Origin: Cylindrotheca closterium
Lineage: Eukaryota; Bacillariophyta; Bacillariophyceae; Bacillariales; Bacillariaceae
Direction: 5' to 3'
Assembly (NCBI GenBank): GCA_933822405.4
Contig: CAKOGP040002058.1
Location: 55,580-119,579 of the forward strand
Length of the DNA: 64,000 bases
The position numbers and the translations under genes were made by a program. Every line of letters starts with the position of its first letter. Positions within the stretch are counted from its first letter, which is position 1. Positions 52,538 to 61,112 of this stretch are shown here, in pieces. A model generated the notes under the pieces. The model saw only the letters and a list, made by a program, of their open reading frames with translations, did not search any database and was not told where the DNA came from.

Positions 52538-52768
52538 CGGACGAAGTCATCCATTTTTACCTGTGCAAATAATGTCGAAACTGATACAACTATTGACTCA
52601 AATTATATGCGATGCAGCAGCTCGTAGTGGCTTCGACAGATCACCTTATACATCAACATCACGTTGCACAAGGGGCAACAAACAGAAGTGGCTCCAGGCT
52701 GTATGCTAAAGCTAAGAATTCTAATTTTCCATTCACAAATCCCCTTCCTTTTTAAAAGCATATACAAT

Positions 52769-53692
52769 CTATAGAGTTACAAACAATTCCTCCAGCGCTT
52801 TCTTTGTGTAAGATACAGCATCTGGTAATGATGCGACTGGTTCTTGAGAATGAGGTTTGACTGGCATATACGGGGGCGGTCCGAATTCAGGAGATGCATA
52901 AATGGATACAGGCGATGGATTTCGATTGAGTTGCTCCTGCATAAGTTGTTTCCATACTTGCAATTGCAATGTTCGTTCGACGTCGCATTCCTTGGCTGAC
53001 GGATCGCTCATTTGTGGACCTTGGGCCCATCCAAATCGAGCATGGATGTATTCACAGTGACCACATATGGTCTTTATCAGTTCGGGCCACCATATTTTGT
53101 CACGATCCTCGTTTGGATTAAAGACTCGCTCGCAGGCGCAGTACCAGTGGGACAAATCGGCATTCAACTTGAGCTTGGCAAGCGATGGTGATGACAAGAG
53201 GTCTCGTGTTTGAAAGGGACTGCCGAATAGGCGCTGTCGATGGGTTTCAAATGTGACCATCGTTTCAGGAACCGTTTGCTCAATTTCTTTCAGACTAAAC
53301 TCTAGAAATTCAAGGGCTTCCGACTTGGACCAAGCATCCAGCCCTCCATGAATATTGATAAATCCACCCACGTTCACGATATCAATCAATTCCTTGCATT
53401 CCAAAAGTTGCTTCTTCAAGTCTTCTTGGTGTGAAGCAACATCATATGCACCACAATAAATGTACTCGTCGTCTTTCAAATATCCTCCTGATGTATGTAT
53501 CTGGCACACCACTGCCAAGCCGGATTCGTTCAATGATTTGACCAGCAAATCCTTATCGAATGTCCAAGCAAGTCGGATCACTTCAATTCCGTGGTAACCT
53601 TCTTCTTTGATACTCTTTAGAAGCTCTGGTGAGAGAGGGTCATCGATTCCCCAAAGTGTCTTGATCAGCTTCAGCTCCGGTTGTTTCGTCAT
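52769..53692 (-). CDS. Sugar-phosphate isomerase/epimerase-like TIM barrel (AP endonuclease 2 fold)
   Basis: 307 residues from the ATG at 53692. The frame also has an ATG at 53833, but the extra 47 residues would come from AT-rich promoter DNA only 50 bp from the divergent gene, so the shorter start is preferred. Blocks: EGYHGIEVI near the start of the barrel, VVCQIHTSGGY, VNVGGFINIHGG, VTFETHRQRLF (the Glu and His metal ligands) and ADLSHWYCACER. The fold is that of xylose-isomerase-like proteins, which isomerise or epimerise sugars; exact substrate unknown. No targeting signal. Confidence 0.78.
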   Translation of the reverse strand: MTKQPELKLIKTLWGIDDPLSPELLKSIKEEGYHGIEVIRLAWTFDKDLLVKSLNESGLAVVCQIHTSGGYLKDDEYIYCGAYDVASHQEDLKKQLLECKELIDIVNVGGFINIHGGLDAWSKSEALEFLEFSLKEIEQTVPETMVTFETHRQRLFGSPFQTRDLLSSPSLAKLKLNADLSHWYCACERVFNPNEDRDKIWWPELIKTICGHCEYIHARFGWAQGPQMSDPSAKECDVERTLQLQVWKQLMQEQLNRNPSPVSIYASPEFGPPPYMPVKPHSQEPVASLPDAVSYTKKALEELFVTL

Positions 53693-53882
53693 GATGGAGG
53701 TATATATTATAGAATAAGATATATTAATATCGTATGTCAAACAGAATCGAAGTTGTCGAAACAATTTCATCGCCAGCCGAACTTCACACGAGTACTCAAC
53801 GCATATTTTCATCGCCAAACCGGGGTGGAACATTTATATATCATATGTCGATGAGATAGTCAGTCGTAATAATACCAACAAG
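53693..53882. promoter_or_regulatory. Compact bidirectional promoter region (190 bp)
   Basis: The divergent start codons at 53692 (minus) and 53883 (plus) are 190 bp apart; TATA-like tatatattatag lies at 53700-53712 and tatatatcatatg at 53835-53847. One region must drive both genes. Confidence 0.45.
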
Positions 53883-55151
53883 ATGGCAACAATACTCAAG
53901 CATGTATTATGCTTATTGATCCTGGCTCCCGCAGTGCTGGTTCGAGCAGAGTCCAGCATACTACTAGAGAACAATGCATCGTCGTCGTCATCACGAGTTT
54001 CGACTACCATTAAATTTGAATACAAACTGGATGCCTCGAACATTCCGCAATATGGGTCGGTCCAAACCGTTGTCGACGTAATTGATTCTGTCATGATTGA
54101 TCGGATGCAGCAAAAGTTATCGCCATTAGAAGCCGCTCAACTCGGCGATGCAGTGCTGTTGGATCAAGTCAAGAGCGAGATTTATTCCCAGTGCTTTGCC
54201 AAGGGCGACGAGTGTGTAATGGCACGATCGATGTTGACCATTTCCCACAACGGCACAAAATCGGAACGATCCCTTCAATTTGCAGCCCTTCGACTGGTGC
54301 AAGAATTCCTCAAAGAGTTTGATACCAGCTATGTCGATGTGGCAACCACCTACATGTTTCCGAGAATCATTCAAACCGCTGCCAAATTTGATATTCATGG
54401 AGTGAATGTACATTTGAAACCAAATGCTATTGAAATTTTCAGAGAGACCATGCTGGTGGTCTATGGAGATGCCCTTACGGCAAAGCAAGGAAGTATGGAT
54501 CTATTGGATATCCAATACAACTTCCAGGAGAAAAAGCAGGGCGACGATGATGCACCATTCTTGGAAGCCCACCTCATGATCAGTGGAACATGCCGTAGCT
54601 GTACCGAGAGGTCCTTCCAATATATATTTGACACTGTCTTTGAGGAGTCCAGAGACGAGTTTCAGAATCAACTCCGGTTAAATGCAGACTCGAAAGGAAT
54701 CTCCGAGTTTGCAGGAGTGACCGAAATTGCATACTCTTGGCCAGAAGAACCAGAGTTTCTGGACTCGTTGGACGAAACCTTTTTTGTGGAAGATGTTGCA
54801 GATGAGGTGACTGAGGAGGAGATTCCTTGGTGGATAATATGGATCGGTATCGGACTTTTGCTGGTCAGTCTAGGGTTGGGCATATTGTTGTTTGGCATGG
54901 ACGACATGCGTGCCTGGGAGACCAGCCGCCGAAACAACGAAAACAACAACAACACCAGCAACAACAACAGCACCAGCGATTCTTCCACCAAACCAATCGA
55001 TGATGTGAGTGACACGAGCGATGAAAATAGTCAATTTACTCTATCATCCCGGTATGAATTGGAAGAAATTGTGATGGGCGACTCCAACCCTTACGCCAAA
55101 CACAACGTCGGGTCGCCCAGTAATTCCGATGGATCGACGTATTCCATTTGA
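53883..55151 (+). CDS. Type I membrane protein of unknown function
   Basis: 422 residues, ATG 53883. Signal peptide (ILKHVLCLLILAPAVLVRA), an ectodomain of about 290 residues with paired Cys (SGTCRSCTERS) and helical-sheet regions of no known family, one membrane span (WWIIWIGIGLLLVSLGLGILLF, about residues 315-338) preceded by an acidic patch, and an Asn/Ser-rich cytosolic tail ending in NPY-type and acidic-leucine-like motifs (SRYELEEIV). The plan is common in diatom surface or endomembrane proteins. Confidence 0.75.
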   Translation: MATILKHVLCLLILAPAVLVRAESSILLENNASSSSSRVSTTIKFEYKLDASNIPQYGSVQTVVDVIDSVMIDRMQQKLSPLEAAQLGDAVLLDQVKSEIYSQCFAKGDECVMARSMLTISHNGTKSERSLQFAALRLVQEFLKEFDTSYVDVATTYMFPRIIQTAAKFDIHGVNVHLKPNAIEIFRETMLVVYGDALTAKQGSMDLLDIQYNFQEKKQGDDDAPFLEAHLMISGTCRSCTERSFQYIFDTVFEESRDEFQNQLRLNADSKGISEFAGVTEIAYSWPEEPEFLDSLDETFFVEDVADEVTEEEIPWWIIWIGIGLLLVSLGLGILLFGMDDMRAWETSRRNNENNNNTSNNNSTSDSSTKPIDDVSDTSDENSQFTLSSRYELEEIVMGDSNPYAKHNVGSPSNSDGSTYSI

Positions 55152-55317
55152 GGTCCTAGAAAAAATACACCAACTGAAACGATAGGTAGTATTATATACT
55201 TCCATATGAATTATGAAATGAATGAATGAATCACCCAATAGAGAAAAACTTGTCAAATGTCAAGCAAATTGGCTTTTCTTAGAAACAGTATAGTATTGCA
55301 GTATTAATATTGCGCTA

Positions 55318-56529
55318 TCAAAATTCGTAATGATCAAAGGATGGCGAGAATTGTAAATCCAGCCATTCTTGAATCGATGGAATTTCGTAGGCAGGAATGA
55401 ACAAGAGTTGATTGGCATCCATTGAAACAATGGGAACCCCGGACGTAACTTCTTCAAAAAAGTACGCAGCGACTGCCAGCATGGCCACTCGACCATTGAA
55501 GAGTTCTCGCTCTTGCATATTTCGTTTCATTCTTGGTGGTGCTCCCTCCAAGAACTTGAGTGGATCCCACAGGCAATCCCCCGGCAAATAGGCATCACCA
55601 ATATTGTCCTTTTCTTGCATCTCCTTTGCAAAAATGTCCAAATAACCAAGGTTGAGCATGAACAGCGTCATGAGGAGAGGAAAATAGGGAAGGGTGACCG
55701 TATCGTACACAATGGGTCCGAATTGGTCGTCGTCCAAGAGCAAACGATCCAGCATTTCTTGCAGCGGCCAAAAAACGGCAGCCAACATTGCCAACCGGCC
55801 ATGTCGAATCTCTGCTTCTCGGTAATCTCGCAATATAAGGGCCGTGGGTCTATCTTTGGGTGCGGGTGTTTGTTCGGCTCCCGGCAAGGATTGCAACAGC
55901 TTGTACTGAATGTCCAAAATATAGTCTTTGGACGCAAAGCCCAAAGGATCAAATCCCCAATCACCTGGCAGACATTCAGATCCTACACCTGCTGCCACTG
56001 GCACGACGCCTTGCAATAGCGCCTTTTCCAATTCGGAAGAATCCAAGGTTGGTGGAATTTTTTTAAAGTTGTCGCCGTCTCTCATGTTCTCTTCCTCGTC
56101 ATCGTCATCCTCGTCATGATCCATGAGTTCAAACAAGGTATTGACATCGTCGGCAAACCCATCAATGCTCAACATTTCATCATTTTCTCTCAGAAATTCT
56201 TTCAATTCGCTGTCGTCCAATTTGACATCCTGCAACATGTTTTCCAAGAGGAGGAATTCGTCGTCCTCACCATCACCACCACCATCATCCTCATTGTCAA
56301 ACGTTTCATCGGTAGGAGCCACTTCCAGTGCCGAAAGTACCCATCGAGGTCGTACGCGATTGTTGTTGTTGTTCTTGTTGAAAGGCGACGACAAGTTGCC
56401 ATCAGAATAATGATGACGAGACGGCGAGGATTGTATCCGTTTCCGGCGTGACAAGGAGGATTGAAATGCGAGCGGCGGCGGAGCAGTTGCCGAAATGGAA
56501 CTCGAAACGGATGTCAGGAACGACTTCAT
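55318..56529 (-). CDS. Light-harvesting-complex-like plastid protein with acidic N-terminal extension
   Basis: 403 residues, ATG 56529. The C-terminal 220 residues are LHC-like: LPGDWGFDPLGF, the first chlorophyll-binding helix REAEIRHGRLAMLAAVFW, a middle helix (LPYFPLLMTLFMLNLGYL) and the third helix ERELFNGRVAMLAVAAYF, with the ExxxxR and N/H ligands kept. Residues 60-180 form a very acidic insert (EDDGGGDGEDDEFLLLENML, DHDEDDDDEEE) not usual in antenna proteins. The N-terminus is Ser/Arg-rich, as in plastid transit peptides, but a hydrophobic signal peptide is weak (SFLTSVSSSISATAPPPLAF). It may be a RedCAP or LHC-like assembly or photoprotection protein rather than a bulk antenna. Confidence 0.78.
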   Translation of the reverse strand: MKSFLTSVSSSISATAPPPLAFQSSLSRRKRIQSSPSRHHYSDGNLSSPFNKNNNNNRVRPRWVLSALEVAPTDETFDNEDDGGGDGEDDEFLLLENMLQDVKLDDSELKEFLRENDEMLSIDGFADDVNTLFELMDHDEDDDDEEENMRDGDNFKKIPPTLDSSELEKALLQGVVPVAAGVGSECLPGDWGFDPLGFASKDYILDIQYKLLQSLPGAEQTPAPKDRPTALILRDYREAEIRHGRLAMLAAVFWPLQEMLDRLLLDDDQFGPIVYDTVTLPYFPLLMTLFMLNLGYLDIFAKEMQEKDNIGDAYLPGDCLWDPLKFLEGAPPRMKRNMQERELFNGRVAMLAVAAYFFEEVTSGVPIVSMDANQLLFIPAYEIPSIQEWLDLQFSPSFDHYEF

Positions 56530-56952
56530 ATTTTTAGTTGTATTGTTTCAGTGATGTATGTAGTATGACTCGGACTATCTGCACTTGTTGTTGTTGTTAT
56601 TGTGATGAATTCTTGTTGCAAAGAAGAAGTTCTTATGCAAGGCAGTAGACAGTATGTTTTGAATGAATCAATGAATGAATCAATCTTCCTGTGGAAACTT
56701 TTTCGTTGATTTGATTTGCGCTTCTGAATTCTTTTTCTTCCATTGGTGGGATGACGATGACGACATGCGGTTGGTGCGTGTATGGAGCGTGCGAAGTTGA
56801 AGCTTGGAATCTTTGAAAGGACACTAAGAAAGTACTTCACATGTCACGCTTCTCTCATTCTCCTTTTGCTCCGCAGATATTTTATTTTGGCAACACATAC
56901 AGTATGATGGAGATGATTGAGATCTCGTGACTTTTATATTTCATTGCAGTCA
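56530..56952. other. Divergent intergenic region
   Basis: No gene supported. A tatttcattgcag string at 56937-56949 just upstream of the glycosyltransferase ATG looks like a splice acceptor, so a 5' UTR intron is possible. Confidence 0.4.
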
Positions 56953-58311
56953 ATGCACTTCTTTGTGGTGACCTATGAATTCATTTTTTGTCCCTTTAGT
57001 GGGAATGGAATCTTGGCAAGAAGTTTGGTGAACAGTCTGGTCGGGTTGGGACATTTCGTGTCGGTATGGTGCACCAAACCAGCATCATCATCATCAACAT
57101 CATCATCATCATCTTTTGGTGGCGATGATGAGGACGAAGTGATGATGACCATTTTTCCTCATCACAATGGACGTCTACAGATCTTTACAACGACTGTGGA
57201 GGAATCCAAATGGAGATGCCTAGATGAGAATAGTGCTTGGGAGACGTTTGTATATTCCAAGAGTGACGAAGCAACCCAAACGGGGTTACGGTCTCTATTT
57301 GAAGAACACAGCCAGCATAACAAAATGACGACGGATTCATCCCCAATAATTCCAGTGGTCATTGATTGGCACGGGGCTCATGCCTATCAAAGTCTGCCCT
57401 TTCCACCACATTGGAAAGTAATATATATGAATTTTCGGGTCTATGCGGCCGGAATTCAGGACGAGACGCGACATGCTTGGTTGAATCAAATGGAACAACG
57501 GGCATTGCAAACAGCCGACCAGGTCGTTGTGTTATCCCAGCACGACAAAGAATTGTTAGAAAACTTATTATTGGAGGGAAGCGGTAAGGAACTACAAGTC
57601 TTTTATCCACCGCTTCGAAAGGATATACAAGAGCTTGGTACATTGTCTTCTTCCTCTTCAACTCCTCCTCTTCCATTATTGCCAACATCACTACCAGTCG
57701 GCAAACGATTTGTCACTTGTGTGGTGCGCCTGTCTCCCGAAAAGGAGACGCTAAGGTTCATTCCCTTTCTAAATAGCATTCGGGATTTGATGGAGTCCAA
57801 GGGATGGATCCCCATGTTGGTTGGTTCTCCCTCTGACAAGCCATATGCCCAAATGGTCCGGGACCAGTTGTTCCACGATTTCCCACAGGCCATGGATCTG
57901 GTCGATACCTTCTTGTCACCACACGAACTGTGTGCCATTTTTCAAGCCACAGCAATCAACTTTCATCCTTGTTCGTACGATGCCTATGGCATGACCATTG
58001 TGGAAGCTGCGGCCATGGGAGTCCCATCCGTAATCGCGGATAATGGGCAAGTCGGTGCCAGTCATTTGATTGGGAAGGATGCCTTTGTGCCCATGGACAT
58101 GGTGGTGGTGGCAACAATAGCACTAGGAGGAGGAGAGGAGGAGAATCGTGATGATATTAACAGCCACAAAAGTCTGCAGCACCTCAGGACGATACTCCAG
58201 GATGACGCAAACCTACGCGATATAGGGCAACGGGCCCGCGAGCGAGCGTTGGCTTGGAACGAGGAGGCATATGGTTCGAGACTCGTTGCATTGGTGTCTA
58301 GTGATGCATGA
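56953..58311 (+). CDS. Glycosyltransferase, GT4 type (group 1)
   Basis: 452 residues from the ATG at 56953. MHFFVVTYEFIFCPFSGNGILARSL is the N-terminal Rossmann start with the Gly-rich loop of GT-B enzymes. VIDWHGAHAYQSLPF, VVVLSQHDKELL and RFVTCVVRLSPEKET (interdomain sheet) follow, and YDAYGMTIVEAAAMGVPSVI is the nucleotide-sugar-binding E-x7-E region, here with Asp-Ala-Tyr in the first position. An Asp/Ser-rich insert (SSTSSSSSFGGDDEDE) and a glycine-rich insert near the end are low-complexity additions. No membrane span. Sugar donor and acceptor cannot be deduced. Confidence 0.85.
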   Translation: MHFFVVTYEFIFCPFSGNGILARSLVNSLVGLGHFVSVWCTKPASSSSTSSSSSFGGDDEDEVMMTIFPHHNGRLQIFTTTVEESKWRCLDENSAWETFVYSKSDEATQTGLRSLFEEHSQHNKMTTDSSPIIPVVIDWHGAHAYQSLPFPPHWKVIYMNFRVYAAGIQDETRHAWLNQMEQRALQTADQVVVLSQHDKELLENLLLEGSGKELQVFYPPLRKDIQELGTLSSSSSTPPLPLLPTSLPVGKRFVTCVVRLSPEKETLRFIPFLNSIRDLMESKGWIPMLVGSPSDKPYAQMVRDQLFHDFPQAMDLVDTFLSPHELCAIFQATAINFHPCSYDAYGMTIVEAAAMGVPSVIADNGQVGASHLIGKDAFVPMDMVVVATIALGGGEEENRDDINSHKSLQHLRTILQDDANLRDIGQRARERALAWNEEAYGSRLVALVSSDA

Positions 58312-58539
58312 ATGAAAGGCTGAAACTTGGCAATGCATCATGATCGCAAAAGCCAAAACCGATGATGGTCTTATTTGTGGATGGATGCTCTATATATTCA
58401 ATATAAGAATCAGCCGTGTATGATCCGCAATGCATGCGCTCTTGGGAACAAATACAGTATCGGCTAGTCACATTTAAAACGTCTTTGTTGGTACCTCAAC
58501 ACTAGAATTTTCGATACTCATGCAGGACCAGTATGAACA

Positions 58540-59190
58540 GTCATAATGAAAAGTTAAGGATCCATATGGGGTCTATTTGCTCGAACATTCCATGAACTCC
58601 TCGCAGTATACCTCCAAGCAAGATGGCCAAAGTGATTTGGGCAATCATAGCTTTTTGGGATATTCAAGAGTTCCTGCGATATCTGTAAGTATTCTTGATA
58701 CAATCGTTTGAAGTCTTGCTTTTTAGTTGAAATTGTCGAAGGCATTCGCGAGAGGAACGAAACAGTCCAACGCACCCAAGAAGGGCCGCGACTAAGCAAA
58801 ACTAGCGCTCACGAAGATTGGCTTGGAGTTTCCAAAAGATTTTTGGAACATCATTCGCAGAACCCCTCATGCTACTTTACTGTCGGCTCATCCAGATAGA
58901 GCAACACTGCGTTGGTGAATTTTCTCCAGTGCAGATACCATACCATGAACACACGGAATATTCTCGAGTAATACTTATTGGATTTTTTTGTTTCTTGATA
59001 AGCTGTTCTTGTGTGGCATCTCCTCCGACGAGCAGCGACAAGGCTTTCAAAAACTTATGAAAGTTACTATCCTCAATGCCTTCTTGGTACCCCTCTGGAT
59101 CAGAAACAGCTTGGTGGGCTTGCTGGACCTGCTCCTCTTTCGACAGCCTCCTCCATTTCCTCGTCCTTCCATTATGGAAGATTCATTCCA
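58540..59190 (-). pseudogene. Gutted tandem copy of the dynamin-like GTPase gene
   Basis: Matches pieces of the intact gene at 61113-63212 and its 3' flank. IPKSYDCPNHFGHLAWRY is the C-terminus, TISTKKQDFKRLYQE an internal piece, and plus-strand 58750-58870 equals 61908-62030 with few changes. 58900-59170 matches 62040-62300. At least two internal segments are deleted (about 61207-61670 and 61725-61905 of the parent) and the whole N-terminal GTPase domain is missing. It cannot encode a GTPase. Confidence 0.85.
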
Positions 59191-59428
59191 ATATGCCTTC
59201 CGAAAGTCTAGCAGCACACGCCCAAAATATCACGGCAGCAGCGAACTGACAGTTGGCACACAACACTGCTGATCAAGGGTCAGAAAGCGGGAGACACAAC
59301 GGCAAGAACATCAACGCACGTCGATATGCGGGATGGCTGTATATGCGCATCTTATTACTGTGCTCCTCGACTGACAGACGGGTTGGTTGACCGCAAGACG
59401 TCCTTCTATTCTTTATTACCCCGTAGAT

Positions 59429-59450
59429 ATACCGTACACATGTACGGTAT
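59429..59450. repeat. 10-bp inverted repeat, TAC/GTA type
   Basis: ATACCGTACA and TGTACGGTAT are exact reverse complements separated by two bases. Confidence 0.7.
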
Positions 59451-59833
59451 ATATAGCGGCCAGAACCCCCATCTTTTCAACCCGATAGTCTAGACTAGAA
59501 ATGAACGAGCTAGAACGAACAAGAAGAAGGAGCAGCGAGCGTCACAACCACAGCATCAACCAAGATCTAGAATGATACGAATAGCTCGGATAGTACTAGT
59601 AGTAGGCTAGACGAAACGCTTGTGATAACTAACCGCAAGAGGAAGCTTCATAAGATCAGCTAGTGCATTATTGATTCTTGGCTCGAAGTAGGACACACCA
59701 TGTTCTTTCTTTGATGTGATTTTTTTTGTCTCATATCAAAGTTGATCTGCTTGCCGTGATAACGACTTCTGTTTTGCAAGAGAAGTATTTATGGATATAG
59801 AAGTACAGTGTGCACAGAGGATCTGGTGCATAT

Positions 59834-60166
59834 TTACTGTTTTTGGGCGGGACCTCCATTGGATGCGCGAGTCCTGTAGTTTCCCATCAAACTTGATCTA
59901 CTGGATACTACTGGATGAACCAAGGAAGGAGTATCTTCCAGAATGCCAATCATTGTGCTTAGGGTATCCTGGAGGTCCTGTGCTCTCTCGGTCATCCTAC
60001 GATTGAACATCGGAAGCTGGTGGGGGGGCATCCTTGGTGATTCTGCTGGTGGCATGCCATCCAGTTGCGATACCCCCAAAAGGAGGATGTCGATCAGAGA
60101 ATCTGAAGGGGGCAGATAATTGCTTCGTGATGCATTGGCGGAATCATCTTTAAAGTTGTTACTCAT
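59834..60166 (-). CDS. Doubtful small protein, 110 residues
   Basis: ATG 60166. MSNNFKDDSANASRSNYLPP, then a helix-like run (SLIDILLLGVSQL) and a Pro/Met-rich middle followed by a helix (RMTERAQDLQDTLSTMIGIL). Amino-acid composition looks coding, but there is no recognised family and no neighbour support. Confidence 0.3.
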   Translation of the reverse strand: MSNNFKDDSANASRSNYLPPSDSLIDILLLGVSQLDGMPPAESPRMPPHQLPMFNRRMTERAQDLQDTLSTMIGILEDTPSLVHPVVSSRSSLMGNYRTRASNGGPAQKQ

Positions 60167-61112
60167 GTTGGGGCTTCTGGTGAGTTATTTTGTGGGTTGG
60201 TTCCTTGAATTCTGAATTTGTGGAGAATATGAGTTAATGTTGTGTACTTTCTTGGGTTCTGATTTATGCCGAACAAAATCTCACTATAATGTCGACGTGT
60301 AATGCTTCTTCGCGAACGAGGACCGCCCAAACCAACTGTTACATTCTCAGATTATATAGCATTTCTGCCGGGGAGATGGAATCGGCGAAATTACCGCAAT
60401 TGGTGCAGTTCTCATACTTCATAACGTGGCCAAACATCGATTTCTTCCTGTATGGCCATACTTCCCCGGAAACTGAAGTTTGGTTGGACTTCTCCGCGAG
60501 CGGCGGTTTGCGTACCGTATGCAAATTCTTCGCGAAAAAACCACCAACCCGCCACCAGTACCACTGTAGCCACAGTACTTCCACGCTTATATTTGGCAGG
60601 AGCGGTTTTCGTAGAATCAATAATTCCACACGATCGTTTGGCAACAGTGCGATGTTTAGAGTGGATTTGGACCTACCTATCAAAGTACTAATATAGGATA
60701 GGCGAAACATGGATTGGATGAACGAAGTGCAGTGACGATAGAAATACCAAAACCTCGTCACGATCACTTTGATCACCACTATGACAATTAAACTCTACAC
60801 TGGCTTAGAAATAGATTGAATTTTGTAGTCGAAAGTCAAACGATTGTGGAGGGCCAAGTGCATATGTCGAGTCGGTGGCAGCAGTGTTGGAACACGCCAA
60901 CGCATAATATGTATTCTACCTAGTAGTTGTGAGATTGGAAGCTTGCTCCACACTGCTGCTGCTACTGCGGGATGCTAAATTCTTAGTTTGAGAAATCCAA
61001 TGACAATCATTGCGATCCAATTCGTCCGCAGTCAGGGTTGATATATGGGTTAATTACCATGTATTCTCAATACGAATAGTCATATAATAGAAAGTTAAGG
61101 ATGCAGATGGGT

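Larger units (their letters stand above)
59191..61112. other. About 1.9 kb without a confident gene
   Basis: Holds a hairpin at 59429-59450 and the doubtful frame at 59834-60166. The end (about 61060-61112) repeats DNA at 58535-58560, the 3' flank of the duplicated GTPase gene. Frames at 60289-60779 on both strands are unsupported. Confidence 0.45.

Noticed and set aside
60289..60779. Overlapping frames on both strands, 135 and 146 codons
   Set aside because: Neither resembles a known family, composition is irregular and neither has neighbours or splice support.
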